Source: Prosthecodimorpha staleyi
GTDB lineage: Bacteria > Pseudomonadota > Alphaproteobacteria > Rhizobiales > Ancalomicrobiaceae
Direction of reading: 5' to 3'
NCBI RefSeq assembly: GCF_018729455.1
Contig: NZ_JAHHZF010000010.1
Location: 194,122 to 258,121 of the forward strand
DNA: 64,000 nucleotides
Shown: one piece after another, positions 43,704-52,588 of the stretch
How the letters are laid out: each line of letters begins with the position of its first letter
Numbering within the stretch: position 1 is the stretch's first letter
Notes under the pieces: generated by a model
The model's input: the letters and a program-made list of their open reading frames with translations, nothing else
Database searches by the model: none
What the model was told of the DNA's origin: nothing
Made by a program: the position numbers and the translations under genes

Positions 43704-44303
43704 GTGATGAGCCCACATCCTTCGACCCTTGCCGCTGGTCAGTCCCCGCCGCTCGGCGACGCCGATCTCGCCGTAATGCGATCCGCGGCCGCCTACCAGG
43801 CGCGGCGGATCGCCCGCACCATGCGTCTGCCCCGTCATGCGATCGAGGACATCGAGCAGGATATCCTGCTCACGATCCTGACCCGCCGGTGCTACTTCGA
43901 TTGCCGTCGCGGCCCATGGGTGCCGTTCGTCCATCGCGTCGCCGCCCAGGCCGCCCAGCAGGTTGCCGACACCGTCGCCACCGAGCGGCGGCGTCACATT
44001 GGCTCGCTCGACGAACCGCTGGACGAGGACGGGGCGACCCTTGCCGAACGTCTGGTCGATCCCACGCCTTTCGCCGATCCCGTGGTCCAGCTGATCGCCG
44101 GCCGGGTCATCGACGGGCTTCCGCCGCGCCTGCAATGCATCGCCTGGGCGGCGCTCGCGGCCGAGGGCGACTACGGCGAAGCCGGACGCGCGACCGGCCT
44201 GTCGCCGGTGAGCTTCCACCGCGGGATCGCCGAGGTGCGGCTCCGGCTGCGCCGCCACGGCATCGGTCCCGACCTTAGTATGCATGATCTGTCAGAGGCT
44301 TGA
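43704..44303 (+). CDS. Sigma-70-like (ECF-type) factor
   Basis: A 199-residue protein laid out like a small sigma factor: region 2-like residues 25-80 (AAAYQARRIARTMRLPRHAIEDIEQDILLTILTRRCYFDCRRGPWVPFVHRVA), then an acidic linker and a region 4-like helix-turn-helix (LPPRLQCIAWAALAAEGDYGEAGRATGLSPVSFHRGIAEVRLRL). It may direct transcription of the phage-type operon downstream. GTG 43704 has AGGA nine bases upstream; ATG 43707 is the alternative. No anti-sigma gene follows. Confidence 0.8.
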   Translation: MMSPHPSTLAAGQSPPLGDADLAVMRSAAAYQARRIARTMRLPRHAIEDIEQDILLTILTRRCYFDCRRGPWVPFVHRVAAQAAQQVADTVATERRRHIGSLDEPLDEDGATLAERLVDPTPFADPVVQLIAGRVIDGLPPRLQCIAWAALAAEGDYGEAGRATGLSPVSFHRGIAEVRLRLRRHGIGPDLSMHDLSEA

Positions 44304-44499
44304 GCGGAATCGACTGGGCCGTTGCGCTTTGTTGTCAATCTCAGCCTCGCCGATCGCTACCTTCATGAGTGAACCGATCACCGCGGAAGAGTGAGGCACC
44401 GCCGAGCGGCGCCGGATCATCCGCACCATCGAACCCGTCCATCCCCCGGATCAACCCATGACCGGCGCAGCGCGCCCGTCGACGAGGAAGGCTTGTCCC

Positions 44500-44913
44500 A
44501 TGCGCCGTTCTCCGCTCCTGCTCCGTCCCCTCGCCGAGCTGGACCTCGCGCCCTTCGCCATGCCGCTCGACGTGACCGGCTTCTGCGATTGGCTCGCCGA
44601 CGCCGAAGCCGGCTCTGCTGTCGCCTATTACCGCGGCCATCTGGTCTTCGACCGGCTGCCGGAGAAGAGCGGGCTCTCGGCGCAGAAGCGCCATGCCCTG
44701 GCGGCGGTCGCCGACCGGGTCATGAGCGCGGCCACGAATGGCTTCTGCTTCCCCGTCCAGCGCAGGCTCGGACAGAACGACTGGCTTTACATCGCCGTCC
44801 GCGCATCGCGGCTGCGGTCCGCCTCGAGGCCGGCGCTGCGCATCGCGGGACCCGTCGCTGCCGTCGCCGCCAACGACTTTGTCCCGTCCCCGGTTCCCCT
44901 CGTTGCCGCCTGA
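44500..44913 (+). CDS. Hypothetical phage-associated protein
   Basis: A 137-residue soluble protein of unknown function. Its middle reads YYRGHLVFDRLPEKSGLSAQKRHALAAVADRVMSAATNGFCFPVQRRLGQNDWLYIAVRAS, a pattern I associate with unnamed proteins in rhizobial prophages. The ATG was chosen for GAGGAAGG eight bases before it; an in-frame ATG at 44,458 is the alternative. It opens the replication/recombination operon, with eleven bases to the next gene. Confidence 0.7.
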   Translation: MRRSPLLLRPLAELDLAPFAMPLDVTGFCDWLADAEAGSAVAYYRGHLVFDRLPEKSGLSAQKRHALAAVADRVMSAATNGFCFPVQRRLGQNDWLYIAVRASRLRSASRPALRIAGPVAAVAANDFVPSPVPLVAA

Positions 44914-44924
44914 GAGGTCTGCCC

Positions 44925-45443
44925 ATGATCGCCGTCGCAGTCCTGACCGACCATATCCGTGATCTCGATACTGGCGCCGTCGCAGCGCTGACCACCCCGG
45001 AGCTTGCCTGCATCGCCGACGATCTCGCCGAGCAGAAGGCTTCCCTCAATCTCGTTGAGGACAAGCTGCGCGCTGCGCTCGATCTGAAGTACGGCGCCCG
45101 CGCCGCCCAGCGCCGGGCCGAGGAGGCCAAGGACACCGGCACGGTCCGGTTCGAGGATAACGGCTTCGTCGTCGTCGCCGATCTGCCGAAGCGGGTGAAG
45201 TGGGATCAGGCGAAGCTCCGGCACGCCGCCGAGATCATCCGGGCGAGTTGGGGCGACGACCCGGACGCGTACATCAAGACCAAGCTGGAGGTGTCGGAGG
45301 CGGCTTTCGCCCATTGGCCGAAGCCGCTGAGGGACGTGTTTCTCCCGGCCCGGACGGTGGAGACCGGCAAGCCGAGCTACCGGATCGAGACCGCCGGCGA
45401 GGCCGAGCGCTCGGCCGGTCGGTCCGAGCCGCACGCGGCCTGA
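44925..45443 (+). CDS. Hypothetical protein of the recombination operon
   Basis: A 172-residue charged protein. Residues 20-70 are helical and probably form a coiled coil (DLAEQKASLNLVEDKLRAALDLKYGARAAQRRAEEAKD). The second half includes VVVADLPKRVKWDQAKLRHAAEIIRASWGDDPDAYIKTKLEVSEAAFAHWP. GAGAGG lies before the ATG. It sits directly upstream of the Sak4-like ATPase gene and is likely a partner in DNA recombination or replication, but no named family is recognised. Confidence 0.7.
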   Translation: MIAVAVLTDHIRDLDTGAVAALTTPELACIADDLAEQKASLNLVEDKLRAALDLKYGARAAQRRAEEAKDTGTVRFEDNGFVVVADLPKRVKWDQAKLRHAAEIIRASWGDDPDAYIKTKLEVSEAAFAHWPKPLRDVFLPARTVETGKPSYRIETAGEAERSAGRSEPHAA

Positions 45444-45606
45444 ACCGAGCGCGAACCGGCACCACCCAACACCCGCTCGCCCGACAACGGCGGGGCGGCC
45501 CTCTCCGCAAGGACGGGCGGGCTTCCCCTTCGGCGCCTGGTCAACGCCCCGCCGCCCCAATCCCAGTCCCAATCTCAATGCCCCATTCTCGATCAGGGAG
45601 ACCTCG

Positions 45607-46482
45607 ATGGCCATTCGCATCGTCACCGCCGACGAGCGGCTCTCGGCCGCCGCCAACAAGACCTCCTTCGCGATCTTCGGCCCGCCCGGTGCCGGCAAGA
45701 CGACGCTCCTGAAGTCGCTGCCGGCAGACAGTACCCTCTGCCTCGATCTCGAAGCCGGCATGAAGTCGGTTCAGGACTGGCCCGGCGCCAGCATTCCGAT
45801 CCGTTCCTATGCCGACTTCCGCGACATCGTCGTGCTGGCAAGTGGGCCGGACCCGGCGGTGGCCCCGAACGCCACCTACAGCGAAGCCCACTATGTCCAT
45901 GCCCGGGCCGTCCATGGACCGAGCGGGCTGGAGGCTTTCATCGCGTCGAAGGCAATCCTGTTCGTCGATTCCATCACCGACCTCAGCCGCCAGGTGATGA
46001 CCTATGCCAAGCAGCAGCCCGAGGCCTTCTCGGAGCGCACCAGCAAGCCGGATATCCGCGGCGCCTATGGGCTGCTCGGCCGCGAGATCATCCACGCGCT
46101 GAAGATGCTCCAGCACGCGCCGGGCAAGACCGTCATCTTCGTCGGCGTGCTGGAGAAGGTGACCGACGAGTTCCATGTCGCCAGCTGGCAGCCCCAGATG
46201 GAGGGCAGCAAGATCGGCCGCGAACTGCCTGGCATCGTCGACCAGGTCATGACGCTGCACTTCTTCTCGGGCGCCGAGAACGAGTTGATCTTCGACGAGA
46301 AGGGCACGGTCCGCCGCCTGGTCTGCCGGGCCGGCAATCCCTGGGGCCTGCCGGCCAAGGATCGCAGCGGACGGCTGGCCGAGACCGAAGCCCCCGACCT
46401 CGGCGCCATCTTGGCCAAGATCAATGCGGTCCCGACCGTGTCGCCGCTCGCACGAAGCGCGTCCGTCAGCATGACGCCGTGA
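45607..46482 (+). CDS. Phage RecA-like ATPase (Sak4/AAA_24 type)
   Basis: A 291-residue P-loop ATPase with Walker A GPPGAGKT at 25-32 and Walker B KAILFVDSITD near residue 115-125, then RGAYGLLGREIIHALKMLQHAPGKTVIFVGVLEK. The compact RecA-like core without the RecA N- and C-terminal domains fits the AAA_24/Sak4 group of phage single-strand annealing proteins. It probably acts with the following gene product on single-stranded DNA. GGGAG lies before the ATG. Confidence 0.85.
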   Translation: MAIRIVTADERLSAAANKTSFAIFGPPGAGKTTLLKSLPADSTLCLDLEAGMKSVQDWPGASIPIRSYADFRDIVVLASGPDPAVAPNATYSEAHYVHARAVHGPSGLEAFIASKAILFVDSITDLSRQVMTYAKQQPEAFSERTSKPDIRGAYGLLGREIIHALKMLQHAPGKTVIFVGVLEKVTDEFHVASWQPQMEGSKIGRELPGIVDQVMTLHFFSGAENELIFDEKGTVRRLVCRAGNPWGLPAKDRSGRLAETEAPDLGAILAKINAVPTVSPLARSASVSMTP

Positions 46483-46530
46483 TCGCCGATCCCTTCGGTT
46501 CATTTGTCCCAACCTTCTATGGGAGCCTCC

Positions 46531-47301
46531 ATGTTCGATCTCAACGATGCGCAAGCGCAGATGCCGCCCGTCGGCGACCTGATCCCGGACGGGACCTTCG
46601 CCAAGGTCAGGATGACCATTCGGCCCGGCTTCCTCGATGGCGCCACCCCGCTCGACGCCGGCCTCCTGAAGGCGGGCCGAGAGCCCGATACCCGCATGCT
46701 CGACGCCGAGTTCACGGTGGTCGAGGGACCCTTCGTGCGGCGGAAGTTCTGGCAGAACTTCACCGTCGCCGGCGGCAAGCTCGACGAGAAGGGCGTGTCG
46801 AAGGGCTGGAACATCGCCAAGGCCAGCTTCCGTGCCATGGTGGACAGCGCGCTCGGGCTCGACCCGAAGGACCTCGGGGAGGCCGCCAAGGCCAAGCGGC
46901 GCTTGCGGGGCCTGCGCGATCTCGACGGCATCACCTTCGTCGCCCAGATCATGATCGAGCCGACCACCAACCCGGCCTACAAGGACCAGAACCGCCTTGC
47001 CCATGTGGTGACCCCGGATGAGCCGCAGTATGGGCCGGTCATGCGCGGCGAGACGATGCCGCCCGAGCCGATCAACGCCAAGCCACGCAAGGCGCCCGAG
47101 ACGGTGCCGTCCGCCGACATGCCATGGGCGACCCCGGCCGCAGCTGCACCGTCGGCGCCTGCATTCGCGGCCCCGACCGCGGCCCCATCCCCTGCCGCGC
47201 CCGTGGCTGTACCCCCCGCAGCTCCGGCCTGGCTGACCCCGTCAAACCCGGCGCCGGCCCCAGACGCCGCCACGGCGCGTCCGGCTTGGCTTTCTGGCTG
47301 A
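46531..47301 (+). CDS. Phage-type single-strand DNA partner protein (candidate)
   Basis: A 256-residue protein. Residues 1-170 form a beta-rich domain (MFDLNDAQAQ, DGTFAKVRMTIRP, RRKFWQNFTVAGG, FVAQIMIEPT) resembling the SSB-like or DUF669-like partners of phage annealing proteins; the last 85 residues are a Pro/Ala-rich tail ending in PAWLSG, as flexible SSB tails do. GGGAG lies six bases before the ATG. Its N-terminus resembles those of two other proteins of the operon. Function is inferred from position and shape. Confidence 0.7.
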   Translation: MFDLNDAQAQMPPVGDLIPDGTFAKVRMTIRPGFLDGATPLDAGLLKAGREPDTRMLDAEFTVVEGPFVRRKFWQNFTVAGGKLDEKGVSKGWNIAKASFRAMVDSALGLDPKDLGEAAKAKRRLRGLRDLDGITFVAQIMIEPTTNPAYKDQNRLAHVVTPDEPQYGPVMRGETMPPEPINAKPRKAPETVPSADMPWATPAAAAPSAPAFAAPTAAPSPAAPVAVPPAAPAWLTPSNPAPAPDAATARPAWLSG

Positions 47302-47312
47302 GGGCGGTGTCG

Positions 47313-47543
47313 ATGACCGATGATGAATGGCAGGCGCATGTCACGCGCGAGGCGGCGAAGGCGATCGGTCAATGGCTAGAGGCACGCGGCCGCCTGCACC
47401 AGCCTCTGCGCGCGCTCAACTTTCGGGAGCTGGAGGCCATGGCGGACGCGGCGATCGCACGCTTCATCGTGCTGGCCTCCCACAAGATCAGGGACCGGTC
47501 GAAGGCAGACCCCCGCCTCGTCGACCTCCTCCTCGCCGGATAG
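47313..47543 (+). CDS. Small hypothetical protein
   Basis: A 76-residue helical protein (MTDDEWQAHVTREAAKAIGQWLEARGRLHQPLR, then a helix LEAMADAAIARFIVLASHKI). It has a good ribosome site (GAGGG eight bases before the ATG) and lies 11 bases behind the preceding gene. The zinc-finger frame begins at its stop. Possibly an accessory factor of the recombination module; no family is recognised. Confidence 0.7.
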   Translation: MTDDEWQAHVTREAAKAIGQWLEARGRLHQPLRALNFRELEAMADAAIARFIVLASHKIRDRSKADPRLVDLLLAG

Positions 47544-47884
47544 ACCTCTGCGCGCTCTGCTCCCGTCAATCCCGCGGCTTCGGCTTCTGCCTCCATCTGC
47601 GCTTCGACCGATATCCGGACCACCGCTTCTGTTCGCAGGCCTGCCTGAAGGCCGGCACCCGCCTCGCCCGGAGGAGCAACGGCATGATCGACAAGTCCCC
47701 CATGGAGCGGCAGGCGATCCGCGACGCCCGCCAGCCGCTCGCCGAAGCGCTCGGCGAGCTCGGGCTGCTCGCCGCCTTCCAGGATCGCAGCGCCGGCGAG
47801 ATAGACCGCCTGATCGAGGCCTGCATCGACGGCTTCCAGGCGTCCATGCGCGCCCAGGCCGATGCCGGCGTCGCCCCGTTTTGA
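47540..47884 (+). CDS. Zinc-finger (DUF6511-like) protein with unclear start
   Basis: About 114 residues. The first 35 carry two cysteine pairs, CALC and CSQAC, around GFGFCLHLRFDRYPDHRF, the pattern of DUF6511-type phage proteins that bind zinc. The rest is helical (MERQAIRDARQPLAEALGELGLLAAF). No ATG, GTG or TTG lies between the upstream stop and the first cysteine; the only positions are ATA at 47,540, overlapping the upstream TAG, or an ATG at 47,327 that would cover the preceding gene in another frame with unnatural composition. The start given is therefore provisional. Confidence 0.6.
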   Translation: MDLCALCSRQSRGFGFCLHLRFDRYPDHRFCSQACLKAGTRLARRSNGMIDKSPMERQAIRDARQPLAEALGELGLLAAFQDRSAGEIDRLIEACIDGFQASMRAQADAGVAPF

Positions 47885-47895
47885 CCGGAGCCGCC

Positions 47896-48693
47896 ATGCT
47901 CGACCTGAACCACGGCTCGGGCGCGACCTACGGAGCGCAACGCCACGCGACCGCCGTCGTCGAAGCCGTCAATGCGGCGATCGATGCCGCTCTTCTCACC
48001 CGCCACCGGACCGAGCCCCCACGGCGCTATGTCAGCACCTCCGGCCTCGGCCGACCCTGCCTGCGCCAGATCCAGTTCGATACGCTGAACGTTCCCAAGG
48101 ATGAGGGTCGCGACTTCGAGCCCGCCACCTTGCGCATCTTCGAGGCCGGCCATCGCGGCGAGGATGTCGTTGCCGATTGGATCCGCGCCGCAGGCTTCGA
48201 CTTGCGCACCCACCGTTCCGACGGTCGTCAGTTCGGCTTCTCCGCGCTCGACGGCCGCTTCCGCGGGCATATCGACGGCTGCCTCGTCGCCGGCCCGGTC
48301 GGGATCGCCTATCCGGCGCTGTGGGAGAACAAGGCCCTTGGGGCTGCCTCCTGGAAGGACGTGGTCAAGCGCGGCGTCGTCCTGTCGAAGCCGGTCTATG
48401 CCGCCCAGATCGCCCTCTATCAGGCCTATCTGGAACTTCCCCATCCGGCCCTGTTCACGGCGCTGAACCGCGACACCTGGGAGCTTCACGCCGAACTCGT
48501 GCCCTTCGATGCCGCGCTCGCCCAGCGCATGAGCGACCGCGCCGTGACGGTGGTGCGCGCCAACGACCACCAGGAGCTTCTGCCCCGGGCGGCGCGGGAA
48601 CGCTCCTCGGTCGTCTGCCGTGGCGGGCGCGCCGGCGACCACTGGCATCCGTCCTGCGCGTGGATCGATCGCTGTTGGAGGCTCGCGCCATGA
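47896..48693 (+). CDS. PD-(D/E)XK nuclease (phage exonuclease-like)
   Basis: A 265-residue nuclease of the RecB/Cas4-like superfamily. Visible core elements are GLGRPCLRQIQFD, ATLRIFEAGHRGEDVVADWIRAAGF, the metal-binding Asp in FRGHIDGCLV and the E-x-K pair in PALWENKALGAASWKDVVKRG, followed by YAAQIALYQAYLELPHPALF. Such enzymes resect double-stranded DNA to give the substrate for annealing proteins. GGAG lies six bases before the ATG. Its stop overlaps the helicase start by four bases. Confidence 0.82.
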   Translation: MLDLNHGSGATYGAQRHATAVVEAVNAAIDAALLTRHRTEPPRRYVSTSGLGRPCLRQIQFDTLNVPKDEGRDFEPATLRIFEAGHRGEDVVADWIRAAGFDLRTHRSDGRQFGFSALDGRFRGHIDGCLVAGPVGIAYPALWENKALGAASWKDVVKRGVVLSKPVYAAQIALYQAYLELPHPALFTALNRDTWELHAELVPFDAALAQRMSDRAVTVVRANDHQELLPRAARERSSVVCRGGRAGDHWHPSCAWIDRCWRLAP

Positions 48694-50012
48694 CCGACCT
48701 GACCCCTTCGGACGCACAGGCCCGTGCCATCGCGGCGATCAAGACCTGGTTCGAGACGCGAGCCCACGAGCAGCCGGTGTTCCGGCTCTTCGGCTATGCC
48801 GGGACCGGCAAGTCCACGGTCGTGAAGTTCGCGCTCGACGAACTCGGGCTCGATCCCCACCGCTCCTCGCGCGATGGCGGCTCGCTTGTGCCCGGCGTCG
48901 TCACCGCGACCTTCACCGGCAAGGCCGCCCTGGTGCTCCGGCGCAAGGGCACACCGGCCCGCACCATCCACAGTCTGATCTACAGCGTGGTCGAGGCGAC
49001 CGATGCGGAGATCGAGACCGCCATGGCCGGGATCGAGATGGCCGCGGCCGCCGCCCGGTCGCTCTCCGGCTTTGAGCGGATCGCCGCCGAAGCGGCCATC
49101 GAGGCGCAGCGTCTATCGCTCTCGGCGATGAAGAAGCCGCGCTTCGCCCTGAACCCGCAGAGCGACGCGGCGCATGCCCGCCTCATCGTTCTCGACGAGG
49201 TCTCCATGGTCGGCGAGGACATGGCGCGCGATCTGATGAGCTTCCGGACCCCGATCCTGGTCCTCGGCGATCCGGGTCAACTGCCGCCGATCCATGGCGA
49301 GGGCGCCTTCACGCGCGATGCGCCCGACATCATGCTGACCGACATCCACCGGCAGGCGGCCGAGAGTGCCATCATCCGCGTCGCCACCCTGGCCCGTCAC
49401 GGCGAGCCGATCGGCTTCGGCCGTTACGACGATCATGTCTGCAAACTCCGCAAGCAGGAGGTCACGCCCGCCGAGGCGCTCAAGGCCGGCCAGGTCATCT
49501 GCGGCCTCAACGCCACGCGGCGCCAGCTCAACAACGCCATGCGGCATGCCGCAGGGCTCGGCCTCGGGACGCTCCCGACCGGACCGGCTGAGAAGATCGT
49601 CTGCCTGAAGAACCAGAACGACCTCGGCCTGATCAACGGCATGTTCCTGACGCTGACCGACATCGTCGACGACGGCAGCCTGCACGTCTCGGCCCGGGTC
49701 ACCGACGAGGACGGCCATCCGGTCGGGGCCCCGGGGCCCGACGGTCGGCTCGCGCGGTTGCGCATCTACAAGGGCGACTTCGAGGATCACGCCGCCTTCG
49801 ATCCCACCCGGCACGACCGGGACTGGAAGGCCAAGCGCGGTCTCGTCGAAGCGACCTTCGGCTGGGCGATCACGGGCCACAAGGCGCAAGGCTCGCAGTG
49901 GGAGACGGTGATCGTCTGGGACGACGGTCTCGGCCGGACCGATCTCGATCGACGCCGTTGGCTCTATACCGCGGTCACCCGTGCCGAGCGGGGCCTCGTC
50001 ATCTTAAGCTGA
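48690..50012 (+). CDS. SF1 helicase (RecD/Dda-like)
   Basis: A 440-residue DNA helicase with Walker A GYAGTGKS at 35-42, HSLIYS, motif II LIVLDEVSMVG, motif III LGDPGQLPPIHGEGAF, motif V-like GWAITGHKAQGSQW and motif VI LYTAVTRAERGLVIL. It lacks the long N-terminal domain of RecD2, so it resembles phage Dda-type helicases. GGAGG lies eight bases before the ATG, which overlaps the nuclease gene by four bases; the two proteins probably work together. Confidence 0.92.
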   Translation: MTDLTPSDAQARAIAAIKTWFETRAHEQPVFRLFGYAGTGKSTVVKFALDELGLDPHRSSRDGGSLVPGVVTATFTGKAALVLRRKGTPARTIHSLIYSVVEATDAEIETAMAGIEMAAAAARSLSGFERIAAEAAIEAQRLSLSAMKKPRFALNPQSDAAHARLIVLDEVSMVGEDMARDLMSFRTPILVLGDPGQLPPIHGEGAFTRDAPDIMLTDIHRQAAESAIIRVATLARHGEPIGFGRYDDHVCKLRKQEVTPAEALKAGQVICGLNATRRQLNNAMRHAAGLGLGTLPTGPAEKIVCLKNQNDLGLINGMFLTLTDIVDDGSLHVSARVTDEDGHPVGAPGPDGRLARLRIYKGDFEDHAAFDPTRHDRDWKAKRGLVEATFGWAITGHKAQGSQWETVIVWDDGLGRTDLDRRRWLYTAVTRAERGLVILS

Positions 50013-50020
50013 GGGGCTCG

Positions 50021-52555
50021 ATGCTCGACCTCAACGATGTCTGGACGCCGCCCGTCCGGATCGATTGGCGCCAGGTGCGCGAGCGTCTGGAAGCGACGGC
50101 GGCCGATTGGCTGCCGGCGCTTTTTCCGGCTGCGCGCCTTGCCGCCGACCGCAGCCACATGCGTGTTGCAGACCTCTCCGGCCGGCCGCCACGACGGGAG
50201 GGGTCTTGCGTCATCCATCTCGTCGGTCCCTATGCCGGCTGGGGCTTCGACCACGCCACCGGCGAGAGCGCCGGGCCGATCGACCTGATCCATCATGCGA
50301 CCGGGCTTGCTCAAGGAGCTTTGTTCGAAGAGGCCACCAGACTGGCGAAGCTCGATGCGCCGCTCCCGGCGCCGCGGCCGCTCGTCACCAAGCTCGATCC
50401 GGGACCGGAGATCGCGCGCATTCTCGCTGGCTGCCGTCCGGTCGCGGGGAGCATCGGAGATGCCTACCTTCGCGCGCGCGGCCTGACCGATCCAAAGTCG
50501 CCCGATCTCTTGTTCCACCCCGATCTGACCGACTACGAGGGCCGACGCGGCTGGCCCGGCCTCGTCGCCCGCCCGCGCGATGCTTTCGGCGAGCCCGTCG
50601 CCGGCATCCACCGCACCTTCCTGCTCGAGGACGGGTCCGCCAAGGCGCCGCCGAACAAAAAGATGCTGGGCTCCGTGGCCGGCGGTTCCGTCCGGCTGAG
50701 CCCGATCGGTTCCGACGGCCGCATCGGCATCGCCGAGGGCATCGAGACCGCGCTCGCCGCGGCTCACCTGTTTGGTATGCCGACCTGGGCGGCTCTGTCG
50801 GCCGACGGCTTGCGCCGCTGGGTCTGGCCCGAGGGATTGACCCACGTCACGATCTTTGCCGATGCCGGCGCGGCTGGCCGACAAGCCGCCGCGATCCTGG
50901 CCGACCGACTGAACCTTGCAGACATCCCCAACACCATCGTCGTCCCGCTTCACGGCGACGACTTTGCCGACGATCTTGCCCGCGGGGCGACAGCCGCGGA
51001 CTATGGTCCCCATCCTGCGAATCCTCCGCCCGGGCCAACCGCACTCGCCTCGACCGCGAGCTTCGAGGCCGAGTTGGAAGCGACCGCCCGCGCGCTCACC
51101 CGCCCGCCCGATCTTGCCGCGCTCGGCGCACTCCTCGCCCGTCTCGTCGTCGCTCGCCTCGATCCCGTTCCAGAACGCCAGATCCTGGCTGCGATCCGGA
51201 CCTCGACCGGGATCGCCGTCTCGATCCTGGAGAAGCAGATCGGCGAACTCCGCCGCCGCCTCAATGCCACCGGCGACGTGCACCGCACCCTGCCGCGTCC
51301 CGCCTGGGCGGGCCGCCTCCGCCTCGATCTCTCCGGCACGCCCGAGCGCAATGAGGCCAATGTCATCACCGCGCTCACCGCCGACGAGGCCTTTGCCGGC
51401 GCCCTCGTCTTCGACGAGTTCCGGCAGGAGATCGTCGTCAACCGGCGCCTGCCCTGGGACGAGCACGACCACGGCCGCCCCCGCGCCTGGTCGGATGCCG
51501 ACGACGTCCGCTGCGCCGAATGGCTGCAGCGCCGAGAGATCAACGTCGCCCCGGTCGTCGTCGGCCGCAGCGTCGCTGCGGTTGCCCGCGACATTCGCGT
51601 CCATCCGGTTCGCGACTATCTGCGCGCCTTGCGCTGGGACGGCATGCCCCGCCTTGAGCGCTGGACCCTCGACTATCTCGGCGCCGACGACACCGCGCTC
51701 GCCCGCGCCTTCGGATCGCTGTGGATGATCTCCGCCGTCGCCCGCGTCATGCGTCCCGGCGCCAAGGTCGACCACATGCTGATCCTCGAAGGCCCGCAAG
51801 GCGCCCGCAAATCCTCCGCCCTCAAGGCCCTCGCCGGCGCCGACTGGTTCACCGATGAGCTCGCCGAGATCGGCTCCAAGGACGCCGCCCAGCAGATGCG
51901 CGGCATCTGGATCATCGAGATCGCCGAACTCGACGCCATCGGCCGTGCCGAGGTCTCGCGCATCAAGGCCTTCCTCACCCGCACCGTCGACCGCTACCGG
52001 CCGCCCTACGAGCGCTACGTCGTCGAAGTGCCGCGCCAGTGCGTCTTCGCCGGCAGCGTCAACCCCGACACCTACCTGCGCGACGAGACCGGCAACCGCC
52101 GCTTCTGGCCCGTGCGCTGCGGCCGCATCGACCTCGCCGCCCTGGCGCGCGACCGCGACCAGCTCTGGGCCGAGGCCGTCGCCCGCTTCGATGCCGGCGC
52201 CATCTGGTGGCTCGACGACCCCGGCCTCATTGCCGCGGCCAGCGCAGAGCAGGAAGCGCGCTACCAGTCCGATGCCTGGGACGACCTCATCGAGGCCTGG
52301 CTCACGACCGAGACCCACCGCGTGAATCGCGGCTACAACGGGTTCGACGACTGGCGCGATGAGACCGTCGAGCGAGCCTCGCCGCTCACCGACGTCGCGA
52401 TTGGCGAGATCCTGCGCGACGCCATTGGGATCGAGCCGGGGCGGTGGACCAAGTTCGACCAGATGCGTGTTGCGGCGTACCTGAAGGCGAACGGGTGGAC
52501 CAGGTATCAGCGGCGGCTGGGCGACGTGAGAGAATGGCGGTATCGCAAAAGTTGA
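50021..52555 (+). CDS. Primase-helicase: Toprim plus virulence-associated E domain
   Basis: A large replication protein of 844 residues. The N-terminal part is a primase with a zinc-less entry domain and a Toprim core (IGIAEGIETALAAAHLFG near 235-251 and VTIFADAGAAGRQA near 276-289). The C-terminal half is a VapE/SF3-like ATPase domain: EFRQEIVVNRRLPW, P-loop GPQGARKSS at 591-599, IIEIAELDAI and DETGNRRFWPVR. Proteins of this type start replication in phages and phage satellites. The start has GAGGGG five bases upstream; the N-terminus MLDLNDV resembles those of two upstream operon genes. It ends 34 bases before an IS remnant. Confidence 0.9.
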   Translation: MLDLNDVWTPPVRIDWRQVRERLEATAADWLPALFPAARLAADRSHMRVADLSGRPPRREGSCVIHLVGPYAGWGFDHATGESAGPIDLIHHATGLAQGALFEEATRLAKLDAPLPAPRPLVTKLDPGPEIARILAGCRPVAGSIGDAYLRARGLTDPKSPDLLFHPDLTDYEGRRGWPGLVARPRDAFGEPVAGIHRTFLLEDGSAKAPPNKKMLGSVAGGSVRLSPIGSDGRIGIAEGIETALAAAHLFGMPTWAALSADGLRRWVWPEGLTHVTIFADAGAAGRQAAAILADRLNLADIPNTIVVPLHGDDFADDLARGATAADYGPHPANPPPGPTALASTASFEAELEATARALTRPPDLAALGALLARLVVARLDPVPERQILAAIRTSTGIAVSILEKQIGELRRRLNATGDVHRTLPRPAWAGRLRLDLSGTPERNEANVITALTADEAFAGALVFDEFRQEIVVNRRLPWDEHDHGRPRAWSDADDVRCAEWLQRREINVAPVVVGRSVAAVARDIRVHPVRDYLRALRWDGMPRLERWTLDYLGADDTALARAFGSLWMISAVARVMRPGAKVDHMLILEGPQGARKSSALKALAGADWFTDELAEIGSKDAAQQMRGIWIIEIAELDAIGRAEVSRIKAFLTRTVDRYRPPYERYVVEVPRQCVFAGSVNPDTYLRDETGNRRFWPVRCGRIDLAALARDRDQLWAEAVARFDAGAIWWLDDPGLIAAASAEQEARYQSDAWDDLIEAWLTTETHRVNRGYNGFDDWRDETVERASPLTDVAIGEILRDAIGIEPGRWTKFDQMRVAAYLKANGWTRYQRRLGDVREWRYRKS

Positions 52556-52588
52556 TTGCCAGTGACGTGCTCCCCGTTTTCCTGCCGG

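Noticed and set aside
44374-44403. Nine-codon peptide (MSEPITAEE) before the recombination operon
   Set aside because: It has a clean ATG and stop but no ribosome site or conserved context that would support a leader peptide.
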